Positions 8,812-17,661 of a DNA stretch of 64,000 nucleotides are shown one piece after another. Source of the stretch: Myxococcales bacterium (GTDB taxonomy: Bacteria > Myxococcota_A > Polyangia > Nannocystales > Nannocystaceae); NCBI GenBank assembly GCA_020633295.1, contig JACKDW010000017.1, positions 1 through 64,000 of the forward strand. Reading direction: 5' to 3'. Made by a program: the position numbers and the translations under genes. The notes beneath the pieces are model-generated. The model was given only the letters and a program-made list of their open reading frames with translations. It made no database searches and was not told the DNA's origin. Every line of letters starts with the position of its first letter. Within the stretch, counting starts at the first letter, position 1.

Positions 8812-10011
8812 GTGACCCTCCGCGCCGCATTGCACCGCTCGCGCCTCATCGCCGCGCTCTCGCTGCTCGCGCCGGTCGCCTGCGGCGACGACGTGACGAC
8901 GACCGTGACGTCGGACTCCGGCGTCGCCAGCGAGTCGGGAACGAGCGACGCGACGACGGCCGGCGCGACGATGACGACCGCCGGGCCCGCGACGACGATG
9001 GGGCCCGGGGGCTCGGAGACCGAGGGCGACGCGACCACCGACGCGACGACGGGGGGCACGAGCGCCGGGATGACGTCCGACGCGACCGACGCGACCACCG
9101 ACGCGACCACCGACGCGACCACCGACGCGACCACGAGCGGCACCTCGAGCACCACCGGCGGGGCGCAGTGCGGCGACGGGGTGGTCGAGGTCGACGAGGA
9201 GTGCGACGACGGGCCCGGCAACGCCGACGACGCCGCCTGTACCACCGCGTGTCTCGCCGCCGCCTGCGGCGACGGCCTCGTCCACGACGGCGTCGAGGAC
9301 TGCGACGACGGGTCCGACAACGCCGACGACGCCGCCTGCACCACCGCCTGCCTCGCCGCCGCCTGCGGCGACGGCCTCGTCCACGACGGCGTCGAGGACT
9401 GCGACGACGGGCCCGACAACGCCGACGACGCCGCCTGCACCACCGCCTGCCTCGCCGCGACCTGCGGCGACGGCCTCGTCCACGACGGCGTCGAGGAGTG
9501 CGACGACGGCAACGACGTGGACGACGACGAGTGCTCGAACGAGTGCGCCGTGAACTCCGAGGACGCGTGCCCGGGCGACACGATCAGCCTGCTGCTCAAC
9601 CCGGGCTTCGAAGACGGGGCGCTCGCGCCGTGGATGAGCAACAGCCCGGCGACGACGGTCACCGACTTCGCGCACTCCGGCGCGTTCGCGGCCGAGACCC
9701 TGGGCAACTTCTACGTGCAGCAGAACTTCGCGGCGACGCCCGTCAGCGCGCTGACCGAGGCGACGTTCTGGACGTGGCACGACGGCAACGACTCGCCGGC
9801 GATGTCGGTGGTCTGGGGCTACTCCGACAACACGCAGGGCAGCACGCTGTACTTCTCCAACCAGCTCAACGGCTGGCAGCAGGCCGATCTCCTCGCGCTG
9901 ATGGATCCGGCGAAGTCGCTGGCGTGGCTGCGCGTGTGGGGCTACACCGGCGGCGGGCCGGCGGAGGACATCGTGCGCTACGACGACTTCTTGCTGTGCG
10001 CGCAGCCGTGA
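8812..10011 (+). CDS. Lipoprotein with DUF4215-type Cys-rich repeats and C-terminal beta-sandwich
   Basis: A surface lipoprotein typical of myxobacteria. GTG start at 8812; signal peptide with lipobox APVAC near residue 23. Then comes a Thr/Ala/Asp-rich linker with tandem TTDATTDA units (about residues 25-120). Four or more CGDGLVHDGVEDCDDG-type repeats follow (about 122-245). The C-terminal 150 residues (NPGFEDGALAPW ... RYDDFLLC) look like a carbohydrate-binding or galactose-binding-like beta-sandwich. The nearly identical middle repeats suggest recent tandem duplication. An AT-rich promoter-like stretch (CATATAGAAT) lies about 15 bases before the start. Function unknown; adhesion or Ca binding is plausible. 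Confidence 0.82.
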   Translation: MTLRAALHRSRLIAALSLLAPVACGDDVTTTVTSDSGVASESGTSDATTAGATMTTAGPATTMGPGGSETEGDATTDATTGGTSAGMTSDATDATTDATTDATTDATTSGTSSTTGGAQCGDGVVEVDEECDDGPGNADDAACTTACLAAACGDGLVHDGVEDCDDGSDNADDAACTTACLAAACGDGLVHDGVEDCDDGPDNADDAACTTACLAATCGDGLVHDGVEECDDGNDVDDDECSNECAVNSEDACPGDTISLLLNPGFEDGALAPWMSNSPATTVTDFAHSGAFAAETLGNFYVQQNFAATPVSALTEATFWTWHDGNDSPAMSVVWGYSDNTQGSTLYFSNQLNGWQQADLLALMDPAKSLAWLRVWGYTGGGPAEDIVRYDDFLLCAQP

Positions 10012-10021
10012 GCCGACCAGG

Positions 10022-10046
10022 GCGCGTCGCCGCGAGCGCGACGCGC
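10022..10046. terminator. Bidirectional hairpin between convergent genes
   Basis: Perfect 9-bp stem GCGCGTCGC / GCGACGCGC with a 7-base loop, filling the gap between the convergent lipoprotein and P450 genes. There is no T-tract, so it is called a terminator from position and stem only. Confidence 0.45.
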
Positions 10047-10048
10047 GG

Positions 10049-11434
10049 TCAGGCCCGACGCGCGCGCAGCCACAGCCACACGGGGCCGTCGGGTCGCAGG
10101 TTGTTGAGCGGGCGAAACTCCGGCTGCGGCTCGCCGCGGCGCTCGACGTCGAAGGACTCGAGCAGGCGCAGCAGCAGCGCGCGGCTCTCGAGCAGCCCCA
10201 TGGACTTGCCGACGCAGGTCCGCGGCCCGCGGCTGAAGGGGAAGTAGGCGCACTCGTGGCGCGGGCGCGGCTCGAGGAAGCGCGCGGGGTCGAAGCGCTC
10301 GGGGTCGCGCCAGTGATCGGGGTGACGATGCGCGAGCCACTGGGAGCAGAGGACGACGCTGCCCCGCGCGATCTGATGCCCGCCGAGCTCGCCGTCCTCG
10401 ACGCAGTCGCGCGCGATGATCCAGGCCGGCGAGCGCAGGCGCAGCACCTCGTCGACGACGGCGCGCGCGTAGGGCAGCTGGTCGGGCGCCGGCGCGCCGC
10501 GGTCGCCCCGCGGGGCGCCGGCGAGCTCGACGCGCAGCGCTCGCGTGACCTCGGGCGCGTCGGCGAGCAGCGAGAGGCCCCAGGTCAGCGTGAGCGCGAC
10601 GGTCTCGTAGCCGGCGAGGAACATGGTCAAGAGTTCATCTTGCAGCGCGCGCGCGTCGAGCTCGCCGGCGTCGCGCAGGCGCGTGAGCTCGCGGAGCATG
10701 GTCGGCGGGCCGGCGGGCGAGGCCGCGCGCGCGCGGCTCGAGAGCTCGTCGATCACGCGCCGCAGCGTGGCGAGGGCGCGCCGCAGCCGGAGGTTGGCGG
10801 GGGTCGGCATCCACAGCGGGAGCGCGACGAGCTGGTTGCTGCGCAGCAGCACGATCTCGAGCGCGGCCTCGAGCGCCCGCGCGCTCACCTGGGCCTCGCG
10901 CGCGGCCTCGAGGCCGAAGAGGAGCTCCATGAGCACGCGGTGGGTGAGCGCGGTCGCGAGCGCGTGCACGTCGACGCGGGCCTCGTCGCCGTGGCGGGCG
11001 CGCCAGCGCTCGAGCTCGTCGCCGGCGAGCCGCCAGAACCACGGCCAGCGCGCGGCCGCGAGCTCGCGCGAGAACAGCGGCTGCAGCTGCCGCCGGCGCG
11101 CTCGCCAGCGATCCCCGTCGCTGGTCGCGAGGCCGTCGCCGGCGATCAGCCGCAGGCCGTCATAGGTGGACCCCTTCACGTAGCGCGCGCGCTCGCGGAT
11201 GAGCACGCGCGCGATGGACTCGGGGTCAGCGACCACGACGACGCGCTGGTGACCGGCGCGGAACTGGAAGATGTCGCCGTACTCGCGCCAGCAGCGTTCG
11301 AAGAAGCGGTGCGGTGCGCGTCGCGTCTCGAGGGTGCTGCCGAGCACCGGGAGGCCGCGCGGCCCGGGCGGGGGCGTGCGCGCGACGTCGTCGCGGGGGC
11401 GCGCGCGCGCGCTGTGGGGGTGCGCGGGGGTCAT
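10049..11434 (-). CDS. Cytochrome P450, CYP175-like; candidate carotenoid hydroxylase
   Basis: A 461-residue class I-type P450. Visible landmarks: proline-rich PPGPRGLPVLGS at the start, I-helix AGYETVALTLTW with the acid/threonine pair, K-helix EVLRLR (ExxR), and the haem loop FSRGPRTCVGKSMG with the Cys ligand. The stretch SPAWIIARDCVEDGELGGHQI is strongly reminiscent of the Thermus beta-carotene hydroxylase CYP175A1. It sits 4 bases downstream of a membrane-protein gene and diverges from a lycopene cyclase, so oxidation of a carotenoid end group is a reasonable inference. No dedicated ferredoxin is adjacent. Confidence 0.85.
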   Translation of the reverse strand: MTPAHPHSARARPRDDVARTPPPGPRGLPVLGSTLETRRAPHRFFERCWREYGDIFQFRAGHQRVVVVADPESIARVLIRERARYVKGSTYDGLRLIAGDGLATSDGDRWRARRRQLQPLFSRELAAARWPWFWRLAGDELERWRARHGDEARVDVHALATALTHRVLMELLFGLEAAREAQVSARALEAALEIVLLRSNQLVALPLWMPTPANLRLRRALATLRRVIDELSSRARAASPAGPPTMLRELTRLRDAGELDARALQDELLTMFLAGYETVALTLTWGLSLLADAPEVTRALRVELAGAPRGDRGAPAPDQLPYARAVVDEVLRLRSPAWIIARDCVEDGELGGHQIARGSVVLCSQWLAHRHPDHWRDPERFDPARFLEPRPRHECAYFPFSRGPRTCVGKSMGLLESRALLLRLLESFDVERRGEPQPEFRPLNNLRPDGPVWLWLRARRA

Positions 11435-11438
11435 GACG

Positions 11439-12107
11439 CTACCCGACGAGCGCGAACGCGATCCGCCCCGCGACGTTGAGCCACAGCGCCTGGATCGCGC
11501 CGAGGACCAGGACCTCGCGCCAGGGCGCGCGCGCGTCGGCGGTCGCCAACAAGGGGAGCGCGGCGGTCGTGAGCGCCTCGGCGACGATCACGTAGTACGG
11601 CGTCTCGCCGAACAGCATCGGCGTGTTCTGGTAGTGCCAGAAGCCGGCGTGCGCGGCGAGGAACTCGTACAGCGGGATGTTGAGGCCGCCGAGGATGATC
11701 ATCGCCACGGTCGCGACGCCGAGGCTGGTCCGCCGGCCGAGCCAGACGCCGACGAAGCCGAGCTGGACCATCAGCAGCATCCAGCTCAGCGGCATGTACG
11801 CGGGCGAGACGCAGATCAGCGGCTCGCCGGGGGGGTAGACGAGCGTCGCGGTCGTGACGACCCCGAAGTAGTCCGCCGGGAGCTCGCCGAAGCCGACGAC
11901 GATCCCGAACAGCATCAGGCGCGCGATCAGGGGGTCGCGCGTCCTGACGACGTAGCCGAGGTACACGAGCGCGAGGCCGATGGTGAGCACGAACGCCGCG
12001 GGCGGACCGAGCGAGAGCACGGCCGCGACGATGTTGAGCGCGAGGGCGACGATCATGGTCGTCACGATGAAGCGCATCCGCCTGCGGTCGTCGTCGCTGA
12101 TGTACAT
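11439..12107 (-). CDS. Multi-pass membrane protein next to carotenoid genes, function unknown
   Basis: A 222-residue protein with about seven hydrophobic helices. The start is placed at ATG 12107 (MYISDDDRRRMRF) because everything upstream in frame is Arg-rich shadow. Distinctive segments are GELPADYFGVV, LVYPPGEPLICVSPAYMPLSW and FWHYQNTPMLFGETPYYV. These Glu/Asp/His/Tyr residues in membrane regions suggest an enzyme working on a lipid. The P450 gene follows after 4 bases, so the two form an operon divergent from the lycopene cyclase. A carotenoid-modifying role (for example a CruF-like hydratase) is only a guess from context. Confidence 0.7.
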   Translation of the reverse strand: MYISDDDRRRMRFIVTTMIVALALNIVAAVLSLGPPAAFVLTIGLALVYLGYVVRTRDPLIARLMLFGIVVGFGELPADYFGVVTTATLVYPPGEPLICVSPAYMPLSWMLLMVQLGFVGVWLGRRTSLGVATVAMIILGGLNIPLYEFLAAHAGFWHYQNTPMLFGETPYYVIVAEALTTAALPLLATADARAPWREVLVLGAIQALWLNVAGRIAFALVG

Positions 12108-12403
12108 CGGCACGGGTATACCGCGGCGCGCCGCGTCGGGAGCCCGAAATGTCCGCCGCGCGGGCGCTGGGAGCTCGCGCGCAGTGCTGCGTCTCGAGGG
12201 GTCTCTTGGGGTCTCGCGGGGGCGTGGGCGCGATGACGGTCGCCGCCTGTCGCGGTCGCGAGGCCGCCCGCGACGACGCGAGCGACCGCGCGCGTCCGAG
12301 CGCGCACATCCGCGGCGACGCGCCCACGCCGGCGACGGTATAGTCCGCTCACGACGGCCGGTGTGCTCGCGCCGACGCGGACCTACAGCCAGGAGCTCTA
12401 CTC
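12108..12403. promoter_or_regulatory. Divergent promoter region of the pigment genes
   Basis: A 296-base region between the divergent membrane-protein/P450 and lycopene cyclase/cyclase operons. A -10-like TATAGT lies near 12339, about 60 bases before the rightward gene, and AGGAG at 12391-12395 sits eight bases before the GTG at 12404. On the left side GGGTATACC lies next to the 12107 start. It is a natural place for CarH-type operators, but I could not identify one with confidence. Confidence 0.45.
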
Positions 12404-13372
12404 GTGTCCGAAGCGCCCGACTCCTCATCAACCAACCTCGGCGGGCCGGGGGTGGTCTTCGCGATCATCCTCACGCTGCTCATCCCCGCGTTCCTGACGC
12501 TGCGCACCGTGACGAGCCCCGGGGTGCTCGTCATGACCTCGGACAACCCGACGCCGCTGGGCTACACGTGGTCGCTGACGCTCTGGCTCATCCCGCTGCT
12601 GGCGATCGTCTGGTGGCTGCACGCGCACCCGCGCTTCGCGATCCCGCGCGCGGCGTTCTGGGCGACGGTCGGGCTGCTCGTGCCGCTCGGCGTGATCCTC
12701 GACCTGTTCCTCGGCAACGCGTTCTTCACCTTCCCCAACGCCGGCGCGACCCTCGAGATCTTCGTCTACGGCTATGACCTCGGCGCCGGCGAGTGGGTCA
12801 AGAACATCCCGATCGAGGAGTTCGGCTTCTACCTGTTCGGGATCGCGGTCGCGCTGCTGATGTACCTGTGGGCCGACCTGTTTTGGTTCGGGCGCTACGA
12901 CGCGGGTGACACGCAGCGGACGCTGCCGCCCGACACGCCGCTCTTGAAGCTGCACTGGCCGAGCGCGCTGCTCGGGCTCGCGCTGATCGTCCTCGGGATC
13001 CTGTACAAGAAGTGCCTGTCGCCTGACCCCGAGGGCTTCCCGGGCTACTTCGTGTTCCTGATCCTCGCCGCGTTCACGCCGGCGGCGGTGCTGTACGACG
13101 CGACGCGCAGGCTGATCAACTGGCACGCGTTCAGCTTCTCGGCGATGACGATGTTCCTGCTCAGCATGCTGTGGGAGGCGACGATCGCGTTCCCCTACGG
13201 CTGGTGGGGCTACAAGCCGAAGATGATGCTCGGGCTGTTCATCGGCGCGTGGCAGGGGCTGCCGGTCGAGGAGCCGTTTCTGTGGCTGCTCGTCTCGTTC
13301 ACGACGGTGATCGTGTTCGAGGCGCTGCACACCCTGCTCGCGCAGCGCGACGACGCGCCTGACCGCGGATGA
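12404..13372 (+). CDS. Lycopene cyclase-domain membrane protein (fused CrtYc-CrtYd type)
   Basis: A 322-residue protein with about eight membrane helices. It contains two copies of the PxEE signature of heterodimeric/fungal-archaeal lycopene cyclases: IPIEEFGFYLFG at about residue 142 and LPVEEPFLWLL at about residue 289. The second is preceded by WWGYKPKMMLG. CrtYc and CrtYd each carry one such motif, so this is the fused form; the family closes the ionone rings of lycopene in the membrane. The start is GTG 12404 with AGGAG eight bases upstream. Its stop overlaps the start of the adenylyl cyclase-like gene (ATGA), so the two are translationally coupled. Confidence 0.8.
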   Translation: MSEAPDSSSTNLGGPGVVFAIILTLLIPAFLTLRTVTSPGVLVMTSDNPTPLGYTWSLTLWLIPLLAIVWWLHAHPRFAIPRAAFWATVGLLVPLGVILDLFLGNAFFTFPNAGATLEIFVYGYDLGAGEWVKNIPIEEFGFYLFGIAVALLMYLWADLFWFGRYDAGDTQRTLPPDTPLLKLHWPSALLGLALIVLGILYKKCLSPDPEGFPGYFVFLILAAFTPAAVLYDATRRLINWHAFSFSAMTMFLLSMLWEATIAFPYGWWGYKPKMMLGLFIGAWQGLPVEEPFLWLLVSFTTVIVFEALHTLLAQRDDAPDRG

Positions 13373-16300
13373 CCGCGCAAGCCGAGACGCGCGGCGACCC
13401 GTTCGCGCCGTTCGTGCCGGCGCTCCTGCGAGAGCGCGTGGCCCGAGGCGTCCCCGACGAGCGCGTCGAGGAGCACGCGAGCGCGGCGATGCTCGCGGAC
13501 ATCTCCGGGTTCACGCGGCTGACCGAGCAGCTCGCGCGTCGCGGGCCGGAGGGCGTCGAGCTGCTCTCGGAGGCGGTCAACCGCGAGCTCGAGGCGCTCG
13601 CCGAGACCGTGGAGGCCTACGGCGGCGACGTCGTCAAGTTCGCCGGTGACGCGATCGTCGCGCTGTGGATCACGCGGGGCGAGCCGATGATCGACGCGGT
13701 CCGCCGCGCGACCCGCTGCGCGCTCGCGATCCAGCGCATGCAGCACACCAGCGCGCTCGACGGCGGCGAGCCGCTGCGCGTGCGCATCGGCGTGGGCGCC
13801 GGGGTCGCGGCGCTGATGACCCTCGGCGCCGCGGGGCGCCGGGAGTTCTTCGTCGGCGGCGACGCGCTGACGCAGATGGGCGTGGCCGAGCGCGGCGTGG
13901 AGCCGGGCGACGTCGGGCTGTCGCCCGAGGCCTGGGCGGTGCTCGCGGCCGAGGCGGAGGGCGAGCCGCTCGCGAGCGGCGTGGTGCGCGTCCGTCGAGT
14001 CGTCGAGCGCGAGGCGGAGCGCGCGCGACCCCTCGCGGCCGCGCCGACGGCCTCCGACGCGATCCGCCCGTTCATCCCGGAGCTCGTGATCGCGCGGCTC
14101 GAGGCCGGGCAGGCCGGTTGGCTCTCCGAGCTGCGGACGATCTCGGTCGTGTTCCTGAACGTGCGCCCGGCGGACGCCCGGCTCCTGATCCACCGCGCGT
14201 CGCTGCAGGACATCGTCGAGCGCTTCCAGGACTGGGTCGCGCGCTTCGGCGGCGAGGTCAACAAGATCCTGCTCGAGGACAAGGGGCTCCTGCTGCTCGC
14301 GGCCTTCGGCCTGCCGCGCGCCTCCCACGCCGACGACGCGGCCCGAGCCGTGTTCGCGGCCCGCGAGATCGCGGACGCGATGAACGAGCGCGGGCACGAG
14401 TTCGGCGTCGGCGTGACCACCGGGCCCGCGCTGTGCGGGATCTTCGGCGGACGACGACGGCGCGAGTACAGCGTGCTCGGGGCGGTGGTCAACCGCGCCG
14501 CGCGCCTGATGCTGCTGACCGAGCGCGACGTGCTGTGCGACGAGGCGACCGCGCGCGCGACCGCGACGCAGGTGATCTACGAGTCGCTGCCGCCCGTCGT
14601 GCTCAAGGGGATGACGCGCGCGTCCGCGGTGTTCCGCCCCGCGGACGCGCGCCGCCGGGGGAGCCGCGGCGCGAGCCCGGGCGCGGAGTGCTTCGTCGGT
14701 CGCGCGCTCGAGCGCGAGGCGCTGGAGCGCGCGCTCTCAAAACTGGTCAATGGGACAGGAGGAGCGATCTACGTCGACGGCGAGCGCGGGATCGGCAAGT
14801 CGGCGCTGCTGCAGCAGTTCACGGCCACGCTGCGCGCGCGGGGCGTGCTCGTGCTCGCGAGCGGGGGCGAGATGAGCACGGTCTCGGACGCCTACGGCGC
14901 CTGGCGCCCGGCGCTCGCGTCGCTGCTCGAGCTGCCGCTCGACGCGGAGCCGGAGGTGTACGGCAACGCGATCCTCGGGGCGCTCGCCGAGCACTCCTAC
15001 GGCTTCAGCTGGGCGCCGCTGCTCAACGCGCTCACGCCCGCGACGCTGCCCGAGACGTCGACGACGCGCGCGATGGCCGGGGCGGCGAAGGCCGAGGCGA
15101 CGATCGAGCTGGTCGTGCACCTGCTCCAGCGCGCGCCGGCGCGCCCGGGCTGCGCGCTCGTGCTGGACGACGCGCACTGGATCGACCGCACGTCGTGGAC
15201 GCTGATCGACGCGGTGCGGCGGCGCTGCCCGGGGCTGCTGATCATCGTCGCGTCGCAGCCGGTCAAGGCGCTCGAGGGCGCCCCCGAGCAGCACCGCCTG
15301 CGCGACGAGCTGGCGACGGTCATCGAGCTCGGCCCGCTGCTGCGCGCCGACGTCGATGAGCTCGCGCGCGGCCTGCTCGAGCTCGACCCGCTGCCGCGCG
15401 AGCTCGCCGAGCTGCTCTGGCGCAAGTCCGAGGGCCACCCGTTCCTGTGCGTCGAGCTCGCGCGCGAGCTCGCGGCGACCGTGACGCGCGACGACGGCAG
15501 CCCGCGGGTGTCCTCGACCGCGCTCGCGCGCGTCGAGCTGCCGGAGACGGCCATGGGGATCGCGCTGAGCCGCATCGATCATGAGCCGACGCGTCACCAG
15601 CTGACGCTCAAGGTCGCGAGCGTCGTCGGGCGCTCGTTCGCGTTCGCGCTCGTCCACGACGTGCACCCGGTCGAGGCCGATCGCGCGACGCTGCCGGCGC
15701 AGTGCCTCGAGCTGATCCAGCGCGAGTTCCTGCACGTCGTCCACGAGCTGCCGCGGCTGCAGTACGCGTTCACGAGCGGCCTGATGCGCGACGCGGCCTA
15801 CAGCGTGCTCGCGTTCGCGCAGCGCCGTCAGCTCCACCACGACGTCGCGCGCTGGTACGAGCGCGACGACACGGCGCTGCGCGCGAGCCAGGCCGAGCTC
15901 GCGTATCACTGGCGACGCGCCGAGGAGCTCGGCAAGGCGCTGCGCTGCCTCGACGTCGCGGCGACGCGGGCGATGGACTCGGGCGCCTACGCCGACGCGG
16001 CGAGCTCGCTGCGCGAGCTCCTAGAGCTCGCGGACGACCGCCGCGCGCCGAGCTTCGCCGCGCTGCAGCGCGCCCGCTGGCGCCGCATGCTCGGCTACGC
16101 CGCGAGCGCGCTGGGGGAGCACGACGAGGCCATCACGAGCCTGCGCGGCGGCCTCGCGGAGCTCGGCTACTCGCTCCCGCGCACGCGCCTCGGCTGGGCG
16201 CTCCGCATCCTCGCGGCGTTCTTCCACATCCTCGTGACCGCGCGCCTCTCGGCGCTCGTCCGGGGTCGCGGCTCGGCGGAGCGACGCGCGCGCATGACCG

Positions 16301-17430
16301 AGATCGGCGCGCTGGCGACGGGCTTTCAGGCCGAGTACTTCCACGCGACGGAGCTTACGAAGTCGCTGGGCTGCAGCGTGATCGCGGTCAGCCACGCCGA
16401 GCGGGCCGGCGCGGTCGGGCCGGCCGCCGACGCCTACAACAACATGGGCTACCTCGTCGGCCTGCTGGGGCGCGCCCGGCTCGCCGATCGCTACTTCGAA
16501 CGCGCCGGGCGGGGCGACGCGCGCGCGGCGATCAACAGCTACTTCGCCCGCGCACTCCTGGTCCTTGGGCAAGGTAAGATCAGGCGCAGCGAGCAGCTCG
16601 TGCGCGACGGCCTCACGATGAGCGAGGAGTTCGGCGATCGCCACATGAACGCGGTCGGCGAGTCGATCCTGTGCAGCGCGCTCGAGCTCCCCGGGCGCTT
16701 CCGGCAGGCGCTCGAGCACGCGCTGCGGCTGCTGCAGATGGCGAAGACCTCGAGCAGCCGGCGCTTCGCGCTGTGGGGCCAGGTCGAGCGCTCGTTCGTG
16801 CTGTCGATGCTCGGCGAGCTCGACGAGGCGGTCGCCGCGAGCCCGCCCGAGGACGACGTGCTCGCGCAGGAGGACGCGCTGACGCGGATCGGCTTCTTCG
16901 GGCTGCGCGGCGCGATCCTGCTGCGCGCGGGCCGGGCGGCGAGCGCGGAGGAGGCGGTCCGGCGCGCGCTCGACATGATTCGAAAGACAGGCCCCGACGT
17001 GTTCCCGCACATCAAGGCGCTCACGGCGATGTGCGAGGTGTTCCTGGCCCGCTGGGCGCAGGCCGCGGACGCCGGCGACGACGTGAGCGAGCTGCGCGCG
17101 CGGGCACAGGAGTCGGTGAAGATGCTGCGCTCCAACGCGCGCCTGTTCCCGATCGGGCGCAGCCGCGCCGAGCGCCTGCGGGGCGCGCTGCTCCGCCAGG
17201 AGGGGGCGAGCGGCGGCGGGCGGCGATGCTTCGAGCGCGCGCTGAGGCTGGCCCGCGCGGGCGAGCTCGTCGCCGACGAGGGGCTCGCGCGGCTGGAGCT
17301 GGCGCGCTGCCCTGGGCTGCCGGCGAGCGAGCGCAGCGACCACGCCGAGGCCGCGGCGGCGCTGTTCTCCTCCCTCGAGATGAACCACGAGCGAGCGCTC
17401 GCGCGGCGGCTCGTCGACGTTCAGGCGTAG
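13369..17430 (+). CDS. Soluble adenylyl cyclase-like protein: two cyclase domains, AAA ATPase and TPR
   Basis: A 1,353-residue cytoplasmic signalling protein with the layout of mammalian soluble adenylyl cyclase. The first class III cyclase domain (about residues 35-200) keeps both metal aspartates (MLADISGF and KFAGDAIVAL). The second (about 225-420) has VNKILLEDKG, matching the sAC C2 lysine/aspartate pair that contacts ATP, then GPALCGIFGGRRRREYSVLG. An ATPase follows, with Walker A GERGIGKS at residue 471 and Walker B ALVLDDAHWID, then a long TPR-rich C-terminus. Cyclic AMP production is therefore likely. Translation is coupled to the lycopene cyclase gene by ATGA overlap. Bicarbonate/Ca regulation as in sAC is only inference. 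Confidence 0.88.
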   Translation: MTAQAETRGDPFAPFVPALLRERVARGVPDERVEEHASAAMLADISGFTRLTEQLARRGPEGVELLSEAVNRELEALAETVEAYGGDVVKFAGDAIVALWITRGEPMIDAVRRATRCALAIQRMQHTSALDGGEPLRVRIGVGAGVAALMTLGAAGRREFFVGGDALTQMGVAERGVEPGDVGLSPEAWAVLAAEAEGEPLASGVVRVRRVVEREAERARPLAAAPTASDAIRPFIPELVIARLEAGQAGWLSELRTISVVFLNVRPADARLLIHRASLQDIVERFQDWVARFGGEVNKILLEDKGLLLLAAFGLPRASHADDAARAVFAAREIADAMNERGHEFGVGVTTGPALCGIFGGRRRREYSVLGAVVNRAARLMLLTERDVLCDEATARATATQVIYESLPPVVLKGMTRASAVFRPADARRRGSRGASPGAECFVGRALEREALERALSKLVNGTGGAIYVDGERGIGKSALLQQFTATLRARGVLVLASGGEMSTVSDAYGAWRPALASLLELPLDAEPEVYGNAILGALAEHSYGFSWAPLLNALTPATLPETSTTRAMAGAAKAEATIELVVHLLQRAPARPGCALVLDDAHWIDRTSWTLIDAVRRRCPGLLIIVASQPVKALEGAPEQHRLRDELATVIELGPLLRADVDELARGLLELDPLPRELAELLWRKSEGHPFLCVELARELAATVTRDDGSPRVSSTALARVELPETAMGIALSRIDHEPTRHQLTLKVASVVGRSFAFALVHDVHPVEADRATLPAQCLELIQREFLHVVHELPRLQYAFTSGLMRDAAYSVLAFAQRRQLHHDVARWYERDDTALRASQAELAYHWRRAEELGKALRCLDVAATRAMDSGAYADAASSLRELLELADDRRAPSFAALQRARWRRMLGYAASALGEHDEAITSLRGGLAELGYSLPRTRLGWALRILAAFFHILVTARLSALVRGRGSAERRARMTEIGALATGFQAEYFHATELTKSLGCSVIAVSHAERAGAVGPAADAYNNMGYLVGLLGRARLADRYFERAGRGDARAAINSYFARALLVLGQGKIRRSEQLVRDGLTMSEEFGDRHMNAVGESILCSALELPGRFRQALEHALRLLQMAKTSSSRRFALWGQVERSFVLSMLGELDEAVAASPPEDDVLAQEDALTRIGFFGLRGAILLRAGRAASAEEAVRRALDMIRKTGPDVFPHIKALTAMCEVFLARWAQAADAGDDVSELRARAQESVKMLRSNARLFPIGRSRAERLRGALLRQEGASGGGRRCFERALRLARAGELVADEGLARLELARCPGLPASERSDHAEAAAALFSSLEMNHERALARRLVDVQA

Positions 17431-17451
17431 CCGCCGGCCACGCGCGCTGAG

Positions 17452-17471
17452 CTTAGCGACAGGTCGCTAAG
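17452..17471. promoter_or_regulatory. Perfect inverted repeat CTTAGCGAC-AG-GTCGCTAAG
   Basis: Nine-bp arms with a 2-base centre, 21 bases after the cyclase-like gene and about 190 before the first CarH-like gene. It could be an operator or the stem of a terminator. An 11-base copy of one arm (AGCTTAGCGAC) also occurs near 23,024. Confidence 0.4.
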
Positions 17472-17617
17472 AACATAATGAAGTGGACAGGCTCATCGAG
17501 CGCGGGCGCCGGGACAGCGGCGGCGAGTCCGCCCCGCGCGCCCCGATGTCGACCTCGTCGACGCGGCGGGACCGTGTGGGCGCATTGCACAGGCTGCGCA
17601 TAAACAGAGGAGACTAT

Positions 17618-17656
17618 TTGACAATCCTTGTTCAGCGTGCTTTCCTGAACAGGTCC
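17618..17656 (+). promoter_or_regulatory. Candidate promoter/operator of the first CarH-like gene
   Basis: TTGACA (17618-17623) is followed by an imperfect dyad TGTTCAG...CTGAACA (17629-17651) overlapping the expected -10 region, just upstream of the ATG at 17662. The surrounding DNA is clearly less GC-rich than the neighbouring genes. Autoregulation by the CarH-like protein is inference. Confidence 0.4.
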
Positions 17657-17661
17657 CCTCC

